From: Acidimicrobiaceae bacterium
GTDB lineage: Bacteria; Actinomycetota; Acidimicrobiia; Acidimicrobiales; Ilumatobacteraceae
Assembly (NCBI GenBank): GCA_020637295.1
Contig: JACJWF010000004.1
Span: 62,001-126,000, forward strand
Length of the DNA stretch: 64,000 nucleotides
Direction of reading: 5' to 3'
Under the pieces are notes generated by a model, which was not told the DNA's origin, ran no database searches, and worked only from the letters and a program-made list of their open reading frames with translations. This document shows, piece by piece, positions 8,841 through 16,610 of this stretch. The translations under genes were made by a program, and so were the position numbers. Position 1 is the stretch's first letter; each line of letters starts with the position of its first letter.

Positions 8841-10478
8841 ATGACCACCATGGACACTCACGTACCCAGCGCCGAGGACACGCTCGGCCCCGGGTTCGCG
8901 TGCCTCGCCGACTGGGTCACCACCACCGACCACAAGAAGATCGGCCGGTTGTATCTCGGTGCCGGCGCGCTCACTGCGCTCGCCAGCCTGGTGATCGCCG
9001 CGCTGCTGGCGGCGGAGCGCATCGACATCAACCGCGAGCTGCTCGGCGCCGGGTCACTCACCCAGCTCTTCACCCTGCAGCGCTTCGGCCTGCTGTACCT
9101 CACCCTGGCACCGATCGTCGTCGGCGTCGCCGTGGCCGTCGTGCCGTTGCAGGTGGGTGCCCGCTCGATCGCCTTCCCCCGCCTGGCGGCTGCCGGCTTC
9201 TGGGCGTGGCTGGTCGGCGCCGGCCTGGCCGTCTACGCCGTGGTCATGAACGGCGGCCCCGGTGGCGGCGAGCCCCGCTTCGTGGATCTGTTCATCCTGG
9301 CCACGATGCTCACGATGGCGGGCCTGCTGGCCAGCATCGGCTCGGTGGCGGTCACCGTGCTCACCACCCGTGCGCCGGGCATGAACCTGCGCCGCCTGCC
9401 GTACCTGGCATGGTCGTCGCTGGTCATGGCGCTGGCCCTGGTGGTGGCCCTGCCGGCGGTGATGGGGCTGCTGCTGTACCTGTACGTCGGCCACCACTAC
9501 CCGTCGCTGGCGGACTTCAGCGGCAACCAGGCTTTCGGGGGCGTCGTCGGGTTCGGCTTCACCCAGCCGTTCACGCTCGTGTTCCTGCTCCCGGTGCTCG
9601 GCTTCGCCGCCGACGCCGTGGCCACCGCCACTCATCGCAAGGTCGGCCCCCGCGGCCCGATCATGATCGGCATGGGCCTGCTGTCGCTCGGCTTCATCTC
9701 CGTCGTCGCCCAGGGCGCTCCTGGCCTGTCCGCTGCCTTCCGCGACCTCAGCGGCGGCGACAAGATCAAGGAGCTCATCCCGTTCGGCATCGCCTACGGG
9801 CTGCCCGCGCTCGGTGCGCTGCTGGTGGTGGGCCCGACGCTGCAGTCGCTGCGTCGCAAGCCTGCCGTGCATGCCGGTCTGGTCTTCGCCGTGCCGGCGG
9901 CCCTGCTGGGGCTGCTGGGTGCCGCGGCATCGGTCCTCAGCGGCATCGGCGACGCTGCGCTCGGCGGCACGGTGTACGAGGAAGGCACGATGGGCGTCCT
10001 GGTGGCCGCCGGCATCCTCGGCGGCGCCGGTGCCGTGCTGCACTGGCTGCCGAAGTTCAACGGCCGCACCGTCAACGGTGCCAAGGTGGCGCCGCTGGCG
10101 CTCGTCGGCCTGCTGGGCGGCGCGCTGGTGAGCTTGCCGATGATGATCGCCGGTTTCGCCGACCAGCCGAGCGGCATCTTCCCCACGGTCACCGGCGACG
10201 GCCCGATCGTCAACTTCCAGGACGTCAGCGGCCCCGTGGCGCTGTGGAACTCGCTGGCGCTGGTGGGCTTGGCCCTGCTGGCTCTGGTGGTGCTGGGCAC
10301 CATCGCCTTGGCGTTCCTCGGCGGCTCGAAGGACGCCGGCGACGACCCCTACGACGGGCTGACGCTGGAGTGGGCCACCACCTCCCCCGCCCCCCGCCAC
10401 AACTTCGACGCCATCCACATCGTCAAGTCGGCCGAGCCCTTGGCCGACCTGAAGATCTCGAACCGGAGCGACGCGTGA
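8841..10478 (+). CDS. Cytochrome c oxidase subunit I homologue lacking all metal ligands
   Basis: A 545-residue, about 12-segment membrane protein. It is homologous to subunit I over its whole length: TTTDHKKIG near the start, VPLQVGARSIAFPRL, RAPGMNLRRLPY, LPKFNGRT, and DPYDGLTLEWATTSP before HNFD at the end all match the true ctaD gene in this window. Yet every redox ligand is changed. The helix II heme histidine (FTMH) is Gln80 (FTLQ); the copper site HPEVY reads QPFTL (242-246), losing both His and the cross-linking Tyr; the HH pair reads QG (291-292); and the HFH heme ligands read GTM. It cannot bind heme a, heme a3 or CuB in the usual way. A structural or regulatory role is inferred. 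Confidence 0.85.
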   Translation: MTTMDTHVPSAEDTLGPGFACLADWVTTTDHKKIGRLYLGAGALTALASLVIAALLAAERIDINRELLGAGSLTQLFTLQRFGLLYLTLAPIVVGVAVAVVPLQVGARSIAFPRLAAAGFWAWLVGAGLAVYAVVMNGGPGGGEPRFVDLFILATMLTMAGLLASIGSVAVTVLTTRAPGMNLRRLPYLAWSSLVMALALVVALPAVMGLLLYLYVGHHYPSLADFSGNQAFGGVVGFGFTQPFTLVFLLPVLGFAADAVATATHRKVGPRGPIMIGMGLLSLGFISVVAQGAPGLSAAFRDLSGGDKIKELIPFGIAYGLPALGALLVVGPTLQSLRRKPAVHAGLVFAVPAALLGLLGAAASVLSGIGDAALGGTVYEEGTMGVLVAAGILGGAGAVLHWLPKFNGRTVNGAKVAPLALVGLLGGALVSLPMMIAGFADQPSGIFPTVTGDGPIVNFQDVSGPVALWNSLALVGLALLALVVLGTIALAFLGGSKDAGDDPYDGLTLEWATTSPAPRHNFDAIHIVKSAEPLADLKISNRSDA

Positions 10479-11059
10479 TGCAAGCACTTCCCACTGCACC
10501 GATGGCCACTCCCCGGCGCCAGGTCTTCGTCGGCACCGCGCTGGCGCTGGGCGCGGCCGCCACGGCGCTCGGCGCCATGCTGGCGATGTGGCTGCGCTAC
10601 CGCGACGCCGCCATCAGCGTGCCCGGCGGCTCGTGGTTGCCGAAGGACGTGTCGGTCCCCATGGTGCCGGCCAACGTCATGCTCATCGCCTGCCTGCCGA
10701 TCTGCATCTTCGCCCAGTGGGCGGTGTACTCGGCCAAGCGCCAGGACAAGCCTCACGCCGGGCTGGCCCTCGGCCTGGTGGCGCTGCTGGCCATCGCCGT
10801 CATCAACGCCCAGGCGTACATCTACTCGCAGATGGCGGTGCCGGTGAACGAGGGGGCATACGGGGCGATGTTCTACGCCGCCACCGGCACCGTGGTGGCC
10901 ATGGCGGCCATCGGGGTGGTCTTCAGCGCCGTGGTGGCCTTCCGCTACCTCGGTGGGCGGACCACCGACGTCGAGGTGGTCTCCGCCCATGCCCTGTACT
11001 GGTACGTCTTCAGCGCCGCCTATGCGGTGCTGTGGTTCGTGATCTACGTGACGAAGTAA
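10478..11059 (+). CDS. Oxidase subunit III-like membrane protein
   Basis: A 193-residue protein with five hydrophobic segments. Its second half follows the subunit III pattern of the true ctaE: the order of hydrophobic segments and the ending HALYWYVFSAAYAVLWFVIYVTK match GLYWHFVDVVWVVIFTLVYL. The conserved GFHGVH histidines of subunit III are absent. The ATG at 10478 overlaps the stop of the subunit I-like gene (TGATG), so the two are translationally coupled and probably form one complex. An alternative start is the ATG at 10502. The homology is weaker than for the subunit I-like gene. Confidence 0.7.
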   Translation: MQALPTAPMATPRRQVFVGTALALGAAATALGAMLAMWLRYRDAAISVPGGSWLPKDVSVPMVPANVMLIACLPICIFAQWAVYSAKRQDKPHAGLALGLVALLAIAVINAQAYIYSQMAVPVNEGAYGAMFYAATGTVVAMAAIGVVFSAVVAFRYLGGRTTDVEVVSAHALYWYVFSAAYAVLWFVIYVTK

Positions 11060-11069
11060 CGAGGAACGA

Positions 11070-12188
11070 ATGCTCACCACCGGTTCGAAGCTGCTCATCG
11101 GGGCGACGGTCGTCTCCGTCATCAGCGCCATCCTCTTCGGCATCACCGTCGACGGCCCCGGCGCGACGGTCGGCGTCATCGGCCTGCTCTCCGCGGCAGT
11201 GGCGTTCGGCCTGATCGCCGGCATCAACGTCTACGTCCGCGACTCGAATGCGCCGGCGATGGAGCCCGGCGTCGAGCACACCTGTGCTGCCGCCCGCCAG
11301 CCGTCGGGTGCCAGTGGGTGGCCCGCCGTGGCTGCCGTCGGCGTGGCCGGCCTGGCCATCGGCGCCGTCAGCCGGCCGGTGGTGTTCCTGGTGGCCCTGG
11401 TCGTCGTGCTCGCGGCGATCGTCGAGTGGATGGTCCAGGCCTGGAGCGAACGGGCCAGCGACGACACCGGCTACAACGCCACCATCCGCGGCCGCCTCCT
11501 CCACCCGTTGGAGTTCCCCGTGCTGGCCACCTTGGGCCTCGGGGCGCTCATCTACGGCTTCTCCCGGATCATGCTGTCGGCCAGCAAGGACGCCGGCCGG
11601 TGGCTGTTCATCGCCATCGGTGCGCTGTTCCTGGCGGGCGCCGTCGTGGTGGCCATCTATCGGGGTGCCGGCAAGCGCACCATCGCCGGAGTGTCGGCGC
11701 TGGCCGCGTTCGCGGTGGTCGGCGTGGGTGTGGCGTCGGCCGTGCAGGGCCAGCGCGACATCGAGGCCCACCCGGCACCAAGCTGCCTCAGCAACGAGGA
11801 AGGCGAGGGCGACCACGGCGCGCCGAAGGCCCCGTCGGACACCGCAGGCGTGTACGCCACGATCGTGCTCACGGACAGCGACTTCTACGCCGTGCTCGGC
11901 AACTGGAACGGGCCGGACAAGATCGCCTACCACCAGCTCAGCGTGCCGCGCAACGCGCGGGTGTCGTTGGTGTTCCTCAACCAGACCTCCGAGCCGGCCC
12001 GCCTCACGGCGCGCCTCGGCAAGTTCGGCGATGCCGCCGAGAGCGTCGAGTGCACGGCGATGGTCGAGGCCGACGGCGAGGGCTACCTGTCCATCAAGGC
12101 CGTCAATGTGCCCCTGGCCAGCACCGAGCCGATGCAGCTGCAGCTCGGCGGCGAAGAGGCTCCCGCCATCGAGATCCAGGTGCCCTGA
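11070..12188 (+). CDS. Membrane protein with C-terminal cupredoxin-like domain, third gene of oxidase-like block
   Basis: A 372-residue protein. About six hydrophobic segments fill residues 8-225, then an outer domain of about 150 residues begins with a small acidic, His-containing stretch (SNEEGEGDHG). The outer domain is beta-rich, and its pattern VPRNARVSLVFLNQ resembles the cupredoxin opening 'vp.g..v.l.f.N', but no CuA or type 1 copper ligand set is evident. The gene follows the subunit III-like gene by 10 bases. By position it would supply the subunit II/IV-like part of the ligand-free complex; that is inference from order and topology only. Confidence 0.6.
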   Translation: MLTTGSKLLIGATVVSVISAILFGITVDGPGATVGVIGLLSAAVAFGLIAGINVYVRDSNAPAMEPGVEHTCAAARQPSGASGWPAVAAVGVAGLAIGAVSRPVVFLVALVVVLAAIVEWMVQAWSERASDDTGYNATIRGRLLHPLEFPVLATLGLGALIYGFSRIMLSASKDAGRWLFIAIGALFLAGAVVVAIYRGAGKRTIAGVSALAAFAVVGVGVASAVQGQRDIEAHPAPSCLSNEEGEGDHGAPKAPSDTAGVYATIVLTDSDFYAVLGNWNGPDKIAYHQLSVPRNARVSLVFLNQTSEPARLTARLGKFGDAAESVECTAMVEADGEGYLSIKAVNVPLASTEPMQLQLGGEEAPAIEIQVP

Positions 12189-12224
12189 GCCGTCAGCGGC
12201 ACGCCATCGCACCCATCCTGCACC

Positions 12225-12254
12225 CGGTGCCCCGGCCGTCCGGCCGGGGCACCG
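12225..12254 (+). terminator. Hairpin ending the oxidase-like block
   Basis: A perfect 13-base stem (12225-12237 with 12242-12254) closes a 4-base loop. It lies 37 bases after the third gene of the ligand-free block and before the ctaC promoter, so the two oxidase loci are likely separate transcripts. No T-run follows. Confidence 0.6.
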
Positions 12255-12314
12255 GCGCGTCTGGGCCACACGCAGGGCCGTAGCGGCTCGCCCACCGATC
12301 CCGAGTTCACGAAG

Positions 12315-12343
12315 TTGGCAGCGCCGGTGCCCTGCCCGATAGT
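12315..12343 (+). promoter_or_regulatory. Promoter of the caa3 oxidase operon
   Basis: TTGGCA (12315-12320) and GATAGT (12338-12343) are separated by 17 bases, a good housekeeping-type promoter. Transcription would begin near 12350, only a few bases before the ctaC GTG at 12353, so the mRNA is probably leaderless. There is no ribosome site before ctaC, which agrees. Confidence 0.55.
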
Positions 12344-12352
12344 GTCTCGCCC

Positions 12353-13591
12353 GTGCTCGCCCATCTCCCGCGCCGACGCGCCGCTGCCGCCCTTGCGATC
12401 CTGGGTTTCCTGGTAGCGGGCTGCGCCAAGAACGCCCCGCAGGACATCTTCCGGCCCGCCGGCTCCAACGCCCGCGAGATCGACGACGGTCTCGGCGGCC
12501 AGAAGTACATCTTCATTCTGGCGGGGGTGGTGGCGGCCATCGTCATCGCCGTCGTGCTGTTCATCATCTTCAAGTTCAAGGACCGCGGGCAGGACATCCC
12601 GGAGCAGACGCACGGCAACCCGATGCTCGAGATCGGCATGACCATCCTGCCGGCGATCATCCTGATCACCGTCGCCATCCCGACGGTGGCCAAGATCTTC
12701 AACCTGGCCAAGTCCGACGACGCCGCCTGCGTGGTCAACGTCACCGGCCAGCAGTGGTGGTGGGAGTACGACTACCCGGTGCAGAACTGCGGCGGCATCG
12801 AGATCACCCAGCCGATCGTCACCAGCGGCGAGATGGTCATCCCCGCCGGTGTCAACGTGCAGTTGCGGATCACCAGCCGCGACGTCATCCACTCGTACTG
12901 GATCCCCCGTCTCAACGGCAAGCGTGACGCGGTGCCCGGTAGCCTCCAGCCGCTGCGCATGCAGGCCGACCAGCCCGGCATCTACACCGGCCAGTGCACG
13001 GAGTTCTGCGGCCTCAGCCACGCCCGCATGCGCCAGGCAGTGGTTGCGCTGGACAGCGACTCGTTCGCGACCTGGGTGGCCAACCAGGAAGAGGCCTACA
13101 CGTCACCCACCGACGCCCTGGCGCTGGAAGGTGAGGGGCAGTTCATCAGCCAGTGCGCCCGCTGCCACCAGATCAACGGACTCACCAACAGCGACGGCAC
13201 TCCCGTGCTGGCCAACCCGGAGCAGAACCTGGTGTCCGGCGCCGCGCCGAACCTCACCAACCTGATGACCCGCACCGGGTTCGCCGGCTTCACGTTCGAC
13301 CTCATCACCGATGCGTGCCGCGAGAAGCTGTGGAACGCTCCGTCCGAGGAGTTCAGCGCCCTGTACCTGCAGGGCGTGTGGATGGATTCCCCGGCCGGTG
13401 CCGAGTACCCGGTGTGCTTCAACGAGACCGCCCTGCGGGAGTGGCTGCGCAATGCCCCCGGCATGAAGCCGATGTTCGTCGACCCGAACAACCTGTCCTC
13501 CACGGGCGGCCTGTACCGCGGCATGCCCAACCTGGGTCTCACCGAGGCCCAGATCGACCAACTGATCGCCTACCTCCTCGAGCGGAAGTAA
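12353..13591 (+). CDS. ctaC: Cytochrome c oxidase subunit II fused to cytochrome c (caa3 type)
   Basis: A 412-residue lipoprotein: the signal ends in LVAGC, so the mature protein is lipid-anchored at Cys. Two membrane segments follow (about residues 50-72 and 92-112). The CuA domain has WQQ-type aromatic cluster QQWWWEYDY, the His in DVIHSYW and the CuA motif CTEFCGLSHARM. A cytochrome c domain is fused at the C-terminus with heme site CARCH near residue 265 and a candidate axial Met in RGMPNLG. Electrons pass from cytochrome c to CuA within one chain. First gene of ctaCDEF(G); the start is GTG at 12353, close behind the promoter. Confidence 0.95.
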   Translation: MLAHLPRRRAAAALAILGFLVAGCAKNAPQDIFRPAGSNAREIDDGLGGQKYIFILAGVVAAIVIAVVLFIIFKFKDRGQDIPEQTHGNPMLEIGMTILPAIILITVAIPTVAKIFNLAKSDDAACVVNVTGQQWWWEYDYPVQNCGGIEITQPIVTSGEMVIPAGVNVQLRITSRDVIHSYWIPRLNGKRDAVPGSLQPLRMQADQPGIYTGQCTEFCGLSHARMRQAVVALDSDSFATWVANQEEAYTSPTDALALEGEGQFISQCARCHQINGLTNSDGTPVLANPEQNLVSGAAPNLTNLMTRTGFAGFTFDLITDACREKLWNAPSEEFSALYLQGVWMDSPAGAEYPVCFNETALREWLRNAPGMKPMFVDPNNLSSTGGLYRGMPNLGLTEAQIDQLIAYLLERK

Positions 13592-13604
13592 GGGAGCCCC
13601 ACGA

Positions 13605-15623
13605 ATGGCCATCATTGAACGCCCCTCCGCCGTGCCCACGTTTGCCGGCGCCGGCGCAAACGCCCCCGCGGTGGTCACGCCCACCCAGGGCCTCGGCGTC
13701 TTCAAGCGTCCGGTCGCTGCCTCCGGGTGGAAGAGCTGGGTCTTCACGGTCGACCACAAGAAGCTCGGGATCATGTACGGCGTGGTCTCCATGTTCTTCT
13801 TCCTGGTCGGTGGCGTGGAGGCTCTGCTGATTCGCCTCCAGCTCGCCGCCCCGGACAACACGGTCCTCAGCGCGCAGGTGTACAACGAGATGTTCACCAT
13901 GCACGCCACCACCATGGTGTTCCTCTTCGTCATGCCGATGGCCGCGGCGTTCGCCAACTACTTCCTGCCGTTGCAGATCGGCGCCCGCGACGTGGCCTTC
14001 CCGCGCATCAACGCGCTGGGCTTCTGGCTGTTCCTGTTCGGTGGCATCTTCATCAACACATCGTGGGTCCTCGGTGGCGCCGCAGATGGTGGCTGGTTCA
14101 TGTACTCGCCGAACTCCAGCCCGCTGTTCTCGCCGGGCCACGGCGTGGACTTCTGGGTGCTCGGCCTGCAGATCACCGGCATCGCCTCGCTGGTCGGTGC
14201 CATCAACCTGATCGTCACCGTGCTCAACATGCGGGCACCGGGCATGAAGCTCATGCACATGCCGATGTTCACCTGGATGGTGCTGGTGGTGCAGTTCCTG
14301 CTGGCCTTCGCCATGCCGGTCATCACCGTGGCCCTGTTCCTGCTGGGGTTCGAGCGCAACTTCGGCGCCACGTTCTTCAACGTGGATGCCGGCGCCGACC
14401 CGCTGCTGTGGCAGCACCTCTTCTGGATCTTCGGTCACCCCGAGGTGTACATCATCATCCTCCCGAGCTTCGGCATCATCTCCGAAGTGCTGCCGGTGTT
14501 CGCCCGCAAGCCACTGTTCGGCTACAAGTTCGTGGTCTTCTCCGGGGCGGGCATCGGCTTCCTGGGCTGGGGTGTGTGGGCGCACCACATGTTCGCCAGC
14601 GGCCTCGGCCCGGTGAGCGTGGCGGTCTTCTCCGTGGCCACGATGCTCATCGCCATCCCCACCGGCGTGAAGATCGTCAACTGGACGCTCACCCTGTGGG
14701 GCGGCAAGTTGTGGTTCACCACGGCCATGAAGTTCGCCATCGGCGTCATCGTGCTGTTCACCATCGGTGGCGTCACGGGCGTCACCCACGCAGTGGCCCC
14801 ATCGGACACTCAGCAGACGGACACGTACCACATTGTCGGTCACTTCCACTTCGTGATCGTCGGTGGTGCCGTCATGGGCCTGTTCGCCGGCTTGTACTAC
14901 TGGTGGCCGAAGATGTTCGGCAAGACGCTGAACGAGAAGCTCGGCGGCTGGAACTTCTGGTTGATGTTCTGGGGCATCTCCATCACGTTCGGGGCCATGC
15001 ACATCGTCGGCATGCAGGGCCAGCCGCGCCGCATGGTGGTGTGGCCGGAGAAGCTCACCGGTGAGGGCTTCTTCAACCTCCACTTCTGGAACCAGGTGGC
15101 CACGTGGGGGGCGTTCACGATCGCCGTCGGCGTGGCGTTCTTCATCGTCAACGTCGTCGTCACCGCCCGCAAGAAGGAGCGTGCCCCGCTGGATCCGTGG
15201 GACGCCCGCACCCTGGAGTGGATCACCGCCAGTCCTCCGAAGGAGCACAACTTCGACGTCATCCCCACCGTGCACGCGCTGGACGAGTTCTTCCACCGCA
15301 AGTACGAGGAAGTGGAGCACGAGGATGGCCACGTGAAGTTGATGAAGGTGAAGACCGCGGAGGAGATCCTGGCCGAGGAAGAGGCCCGTGCCGACGCCCA
15401 CATCCACCTGCCGTCGCCGTCGTACTGGCCCATCGTGCTGGCGTTCGGCCTGCCGATCATCGCCTACGGCGTCATCTACAACCTGATCCTCTCGTTCGTC
15501 GGCGCGGCGATCGTCCTGCTGGCCGGCTTCGGCTGGGCGCTGGAGCCGTCGGTCGCCGAGGACAGCGACTACGACCCGCCGGCCGGCGGGGACTCGACCA
15601 AGGAGTTGGCGACCATTGGCTGA
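13605..15623 (+). CDS. ctaD: Cytochrome c oxidase subunit I
   Basis: A 672-residue catalytic subunit of the proton-pumping oxidase that reduces oxygen to water. All ligands are present: FTMHATTM (heme a), GHPEVY (CuB His and Tyr), AHHMF (CuB His pair) and HIVGHFHF (heme a3 and heme a). It is longer than the usual 530-570 residues. After the TLEWITASPP segment the extension carries a charged loop (many Glu/Asp/His) and two more hydrophobic segments (SYWPIVLAFGLPIIAYG and IVLLAGFGWALEP). The extra segments resemble a fused subunit IV-like module (inference). An AAGGG ribosome site precedes ATG at 13605. It overlaps ctaE by 8 bases. Confidence 0.97.
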   Translation: MAIIERPSAVPTFAGAGANAPAVVTPTQGLGVFKRPVAASGWKSWVFTVDHKKLGIMYGVVSMFFFLVGGVEALLIRLQLAAPDNTVLSAQVYNEMFTMHATTMVFLFVMPMAAAFANYFLPLQIGARDVAFPRINALGFWLFLFGGIFINTSWVLGGAADGGWFMYSPNSSPLFSPGHGVDFWVLGLQITGIASLVGAINLIVTVLNMRAPGMKLMHMPMFTWMVLVVQFLLAFAMPVITVALFLLGFERNFGATFFNVDAGADPLLWQHLFWIFGHPEVYIIILPSFGIISEVLPVFARKPLFGYKFVVFSGAGIGFLGWGVWAHHMFASGLGPVSVAVFSVATMLIAIPTGVKIVNWTLTLWGGKLWFTTAMKFAIGVIVLFTIGGVTGVTHAVAPSDTQQTDTYHIVGHFHFVIVGGAVMGLFAGLYYWWPKMFGKTLNEKLGGWNFWLMFWGISITFGAMHIVGMQGQPRRMVVWPEKLTGEGFFNLHFWNQVATWGAFTIAVGVAFFIVNVVVTARKKERAPLDPWDARTLEWITASPPKEHNFDVIPTVHALDEFFHRKYEEVEHEDGHVKLMKVKTAEEILAEEEARADAHIHLPSPSYWPIVLAFGLPIIAYGVIYNLILSFVGAAIVLLAGFGWALEPSVAEDSDYDPPAGGDSTKELATIG

Positions 15624-16242
15624 CATCGCCGTCCACGAAGGCGCCCACGCCCACGAGCACGACGCTCACGGCGCGCACGCCACGTCCACCGGGCTGAGCA
15701 ACAACAAGCTCGCCATGTGGCTGTTCCTCGGCACCGAGTGCCTGTTGTTCGGTGGCCTCATCAGCACCTACATGCTGTACCGCGGCCGCCTCGGCAACGG
15801 GCCCGGGCCGGGCCAGGTGTTCGACATCCCGCTCACCTCGATCAGCAGCTTCATCCTGCTGATGAGCTCGCTCACCATGGTGCTGGCGGTCAACGCCGCC
15901 AAGGAGGGCGACGACCGCAACACCCGGGTGTGGCTGTCCGCCACCGCACTGCTGGGTGCTCTGTTCGTGGGTGGCCAGGTGTACGAGTTCACCGCCTTCT
16001 ATCAGGAAGGCCTGGGCTTCACCACCAGCCTGTTCGGCTCCAGCTTCTTCACGCTCACCGGCTTCCACGGTGTGCACGTGTCGCTCGGCATCATCATGCT
16101 GATGGCGCTGGTCGGCATCATCACCCGCAGCAAGGTGCCCGGCGACAAGGCCGAGGTGGTCGAGCTGATCGGTCTGTACTGGCACTTCGTCGACGTGGTG
16201 TGGGTGGTCATCTTCACCCTCGTCTACCTGATCCCCGCCTGA
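15616..16242 (+). CDS. ctaE: Cytochrome c oxidase subunit III
   Basis: A 208-residue, five-segment membrane protein that stabilises subunit I. Family features are WLFLGTECLLFGGLI at the start and GFHGVHVSLG plus YWHFVDVVWVVIF at the end. The likely start is TTG at 15616, inside the end of ctaD, with AAGGAG at 15600-15605 as ribosome site; the first in-frame ATG is inside the first membrane segment and too late. The N-terminal 26 residues are rich in His (six) and acidic residues, a possible metal-binding tail. Confidence 0.93.
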   Translation: MADIAVHEGAHAHEHDAHGAHATSTGLSNNKLAMWLFLGTECLLFGGLISTYMLYRGRLGNGPGPGQVFDIPLTSISSFILLMSSLTMVLAVNAAKEGDDRNTRVWLSATALLGALFVGGQVYEFTAFYQEGLGFTTSLFGSSFFTLTGFHGVHVSLGIIMLMALVGIITRSKVPGDKAEVVELIGLYWHFVDVVWVVIFTLVYLIPA

Positions 16243-16250
16243 GGTCACCC

Positions 16251-16589
16251 ATGAGCGCAGTCACCGAGCACACGGACCACGGCACCGAGGCCCACGATCA
16301 CGCCGATCACGGCAGCCACCCGACCACCCTGACGTTCGTCAAGGTGGCGATCATCCTCGCAGTCATCACCGCGCTGGAGACGTCCACCTACTGGTGGGTG
16401 GAGGACGCCCACACGGTGGCGATGATCACCCTGTTCATCTGCATGGCGATCAAGTTCGTGATGATCCTGCTGTGGTTCATGCACCTCAAGTGGGACAGCA
16501 AGCTCTTCTCGCTGATGTTCTACATCGGCGTGGGTCTGGCGATTGCGGTGTACATCGTGGCGCTGATGACCTTCCACTTCTTCGCCTGA
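16251..16589 (+). CDS. ctaF: Cytochrome c oxidase subunit IV, prokaryotic caa3 type
   Basis: A 112-residue protein with three hydrophobic segments and the family pattern KFVMILLWFMHLKWDSKLF. It is a small accessory subunit of caa3/bo3-type oxidases. As in CtaE, the first 25 residues carry six His among Asp/Glu/Thr. It begins 8 bases after ctaE and ends 21 bases before ctaG, so it is co-transcribed. ATG at 16251. Confidence 0.88.
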   Translation: MSAVTEHTDHGTEAHDHADHGSHPTTLTFVKVAIILAVITALETSTYWWVEDAHTVAMITLFICMAIKFVMILLWFMHLKWDSKLFSLMFYIGVGLAIAVYIVALMTFHFFA

Positions 16590-16610
16590 CGCCGGGCGGC
16601 CGGAAGGGCC

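Noticed and set aside
8841..10478. Calling the subunit I homologue a second functional oxidase or a pseudogene.
   Set aside because: It lacks all heme and copper ligands, so a normal oxidase is ruled out; it has an intact frame and conserved segments, so decay is not supported either.
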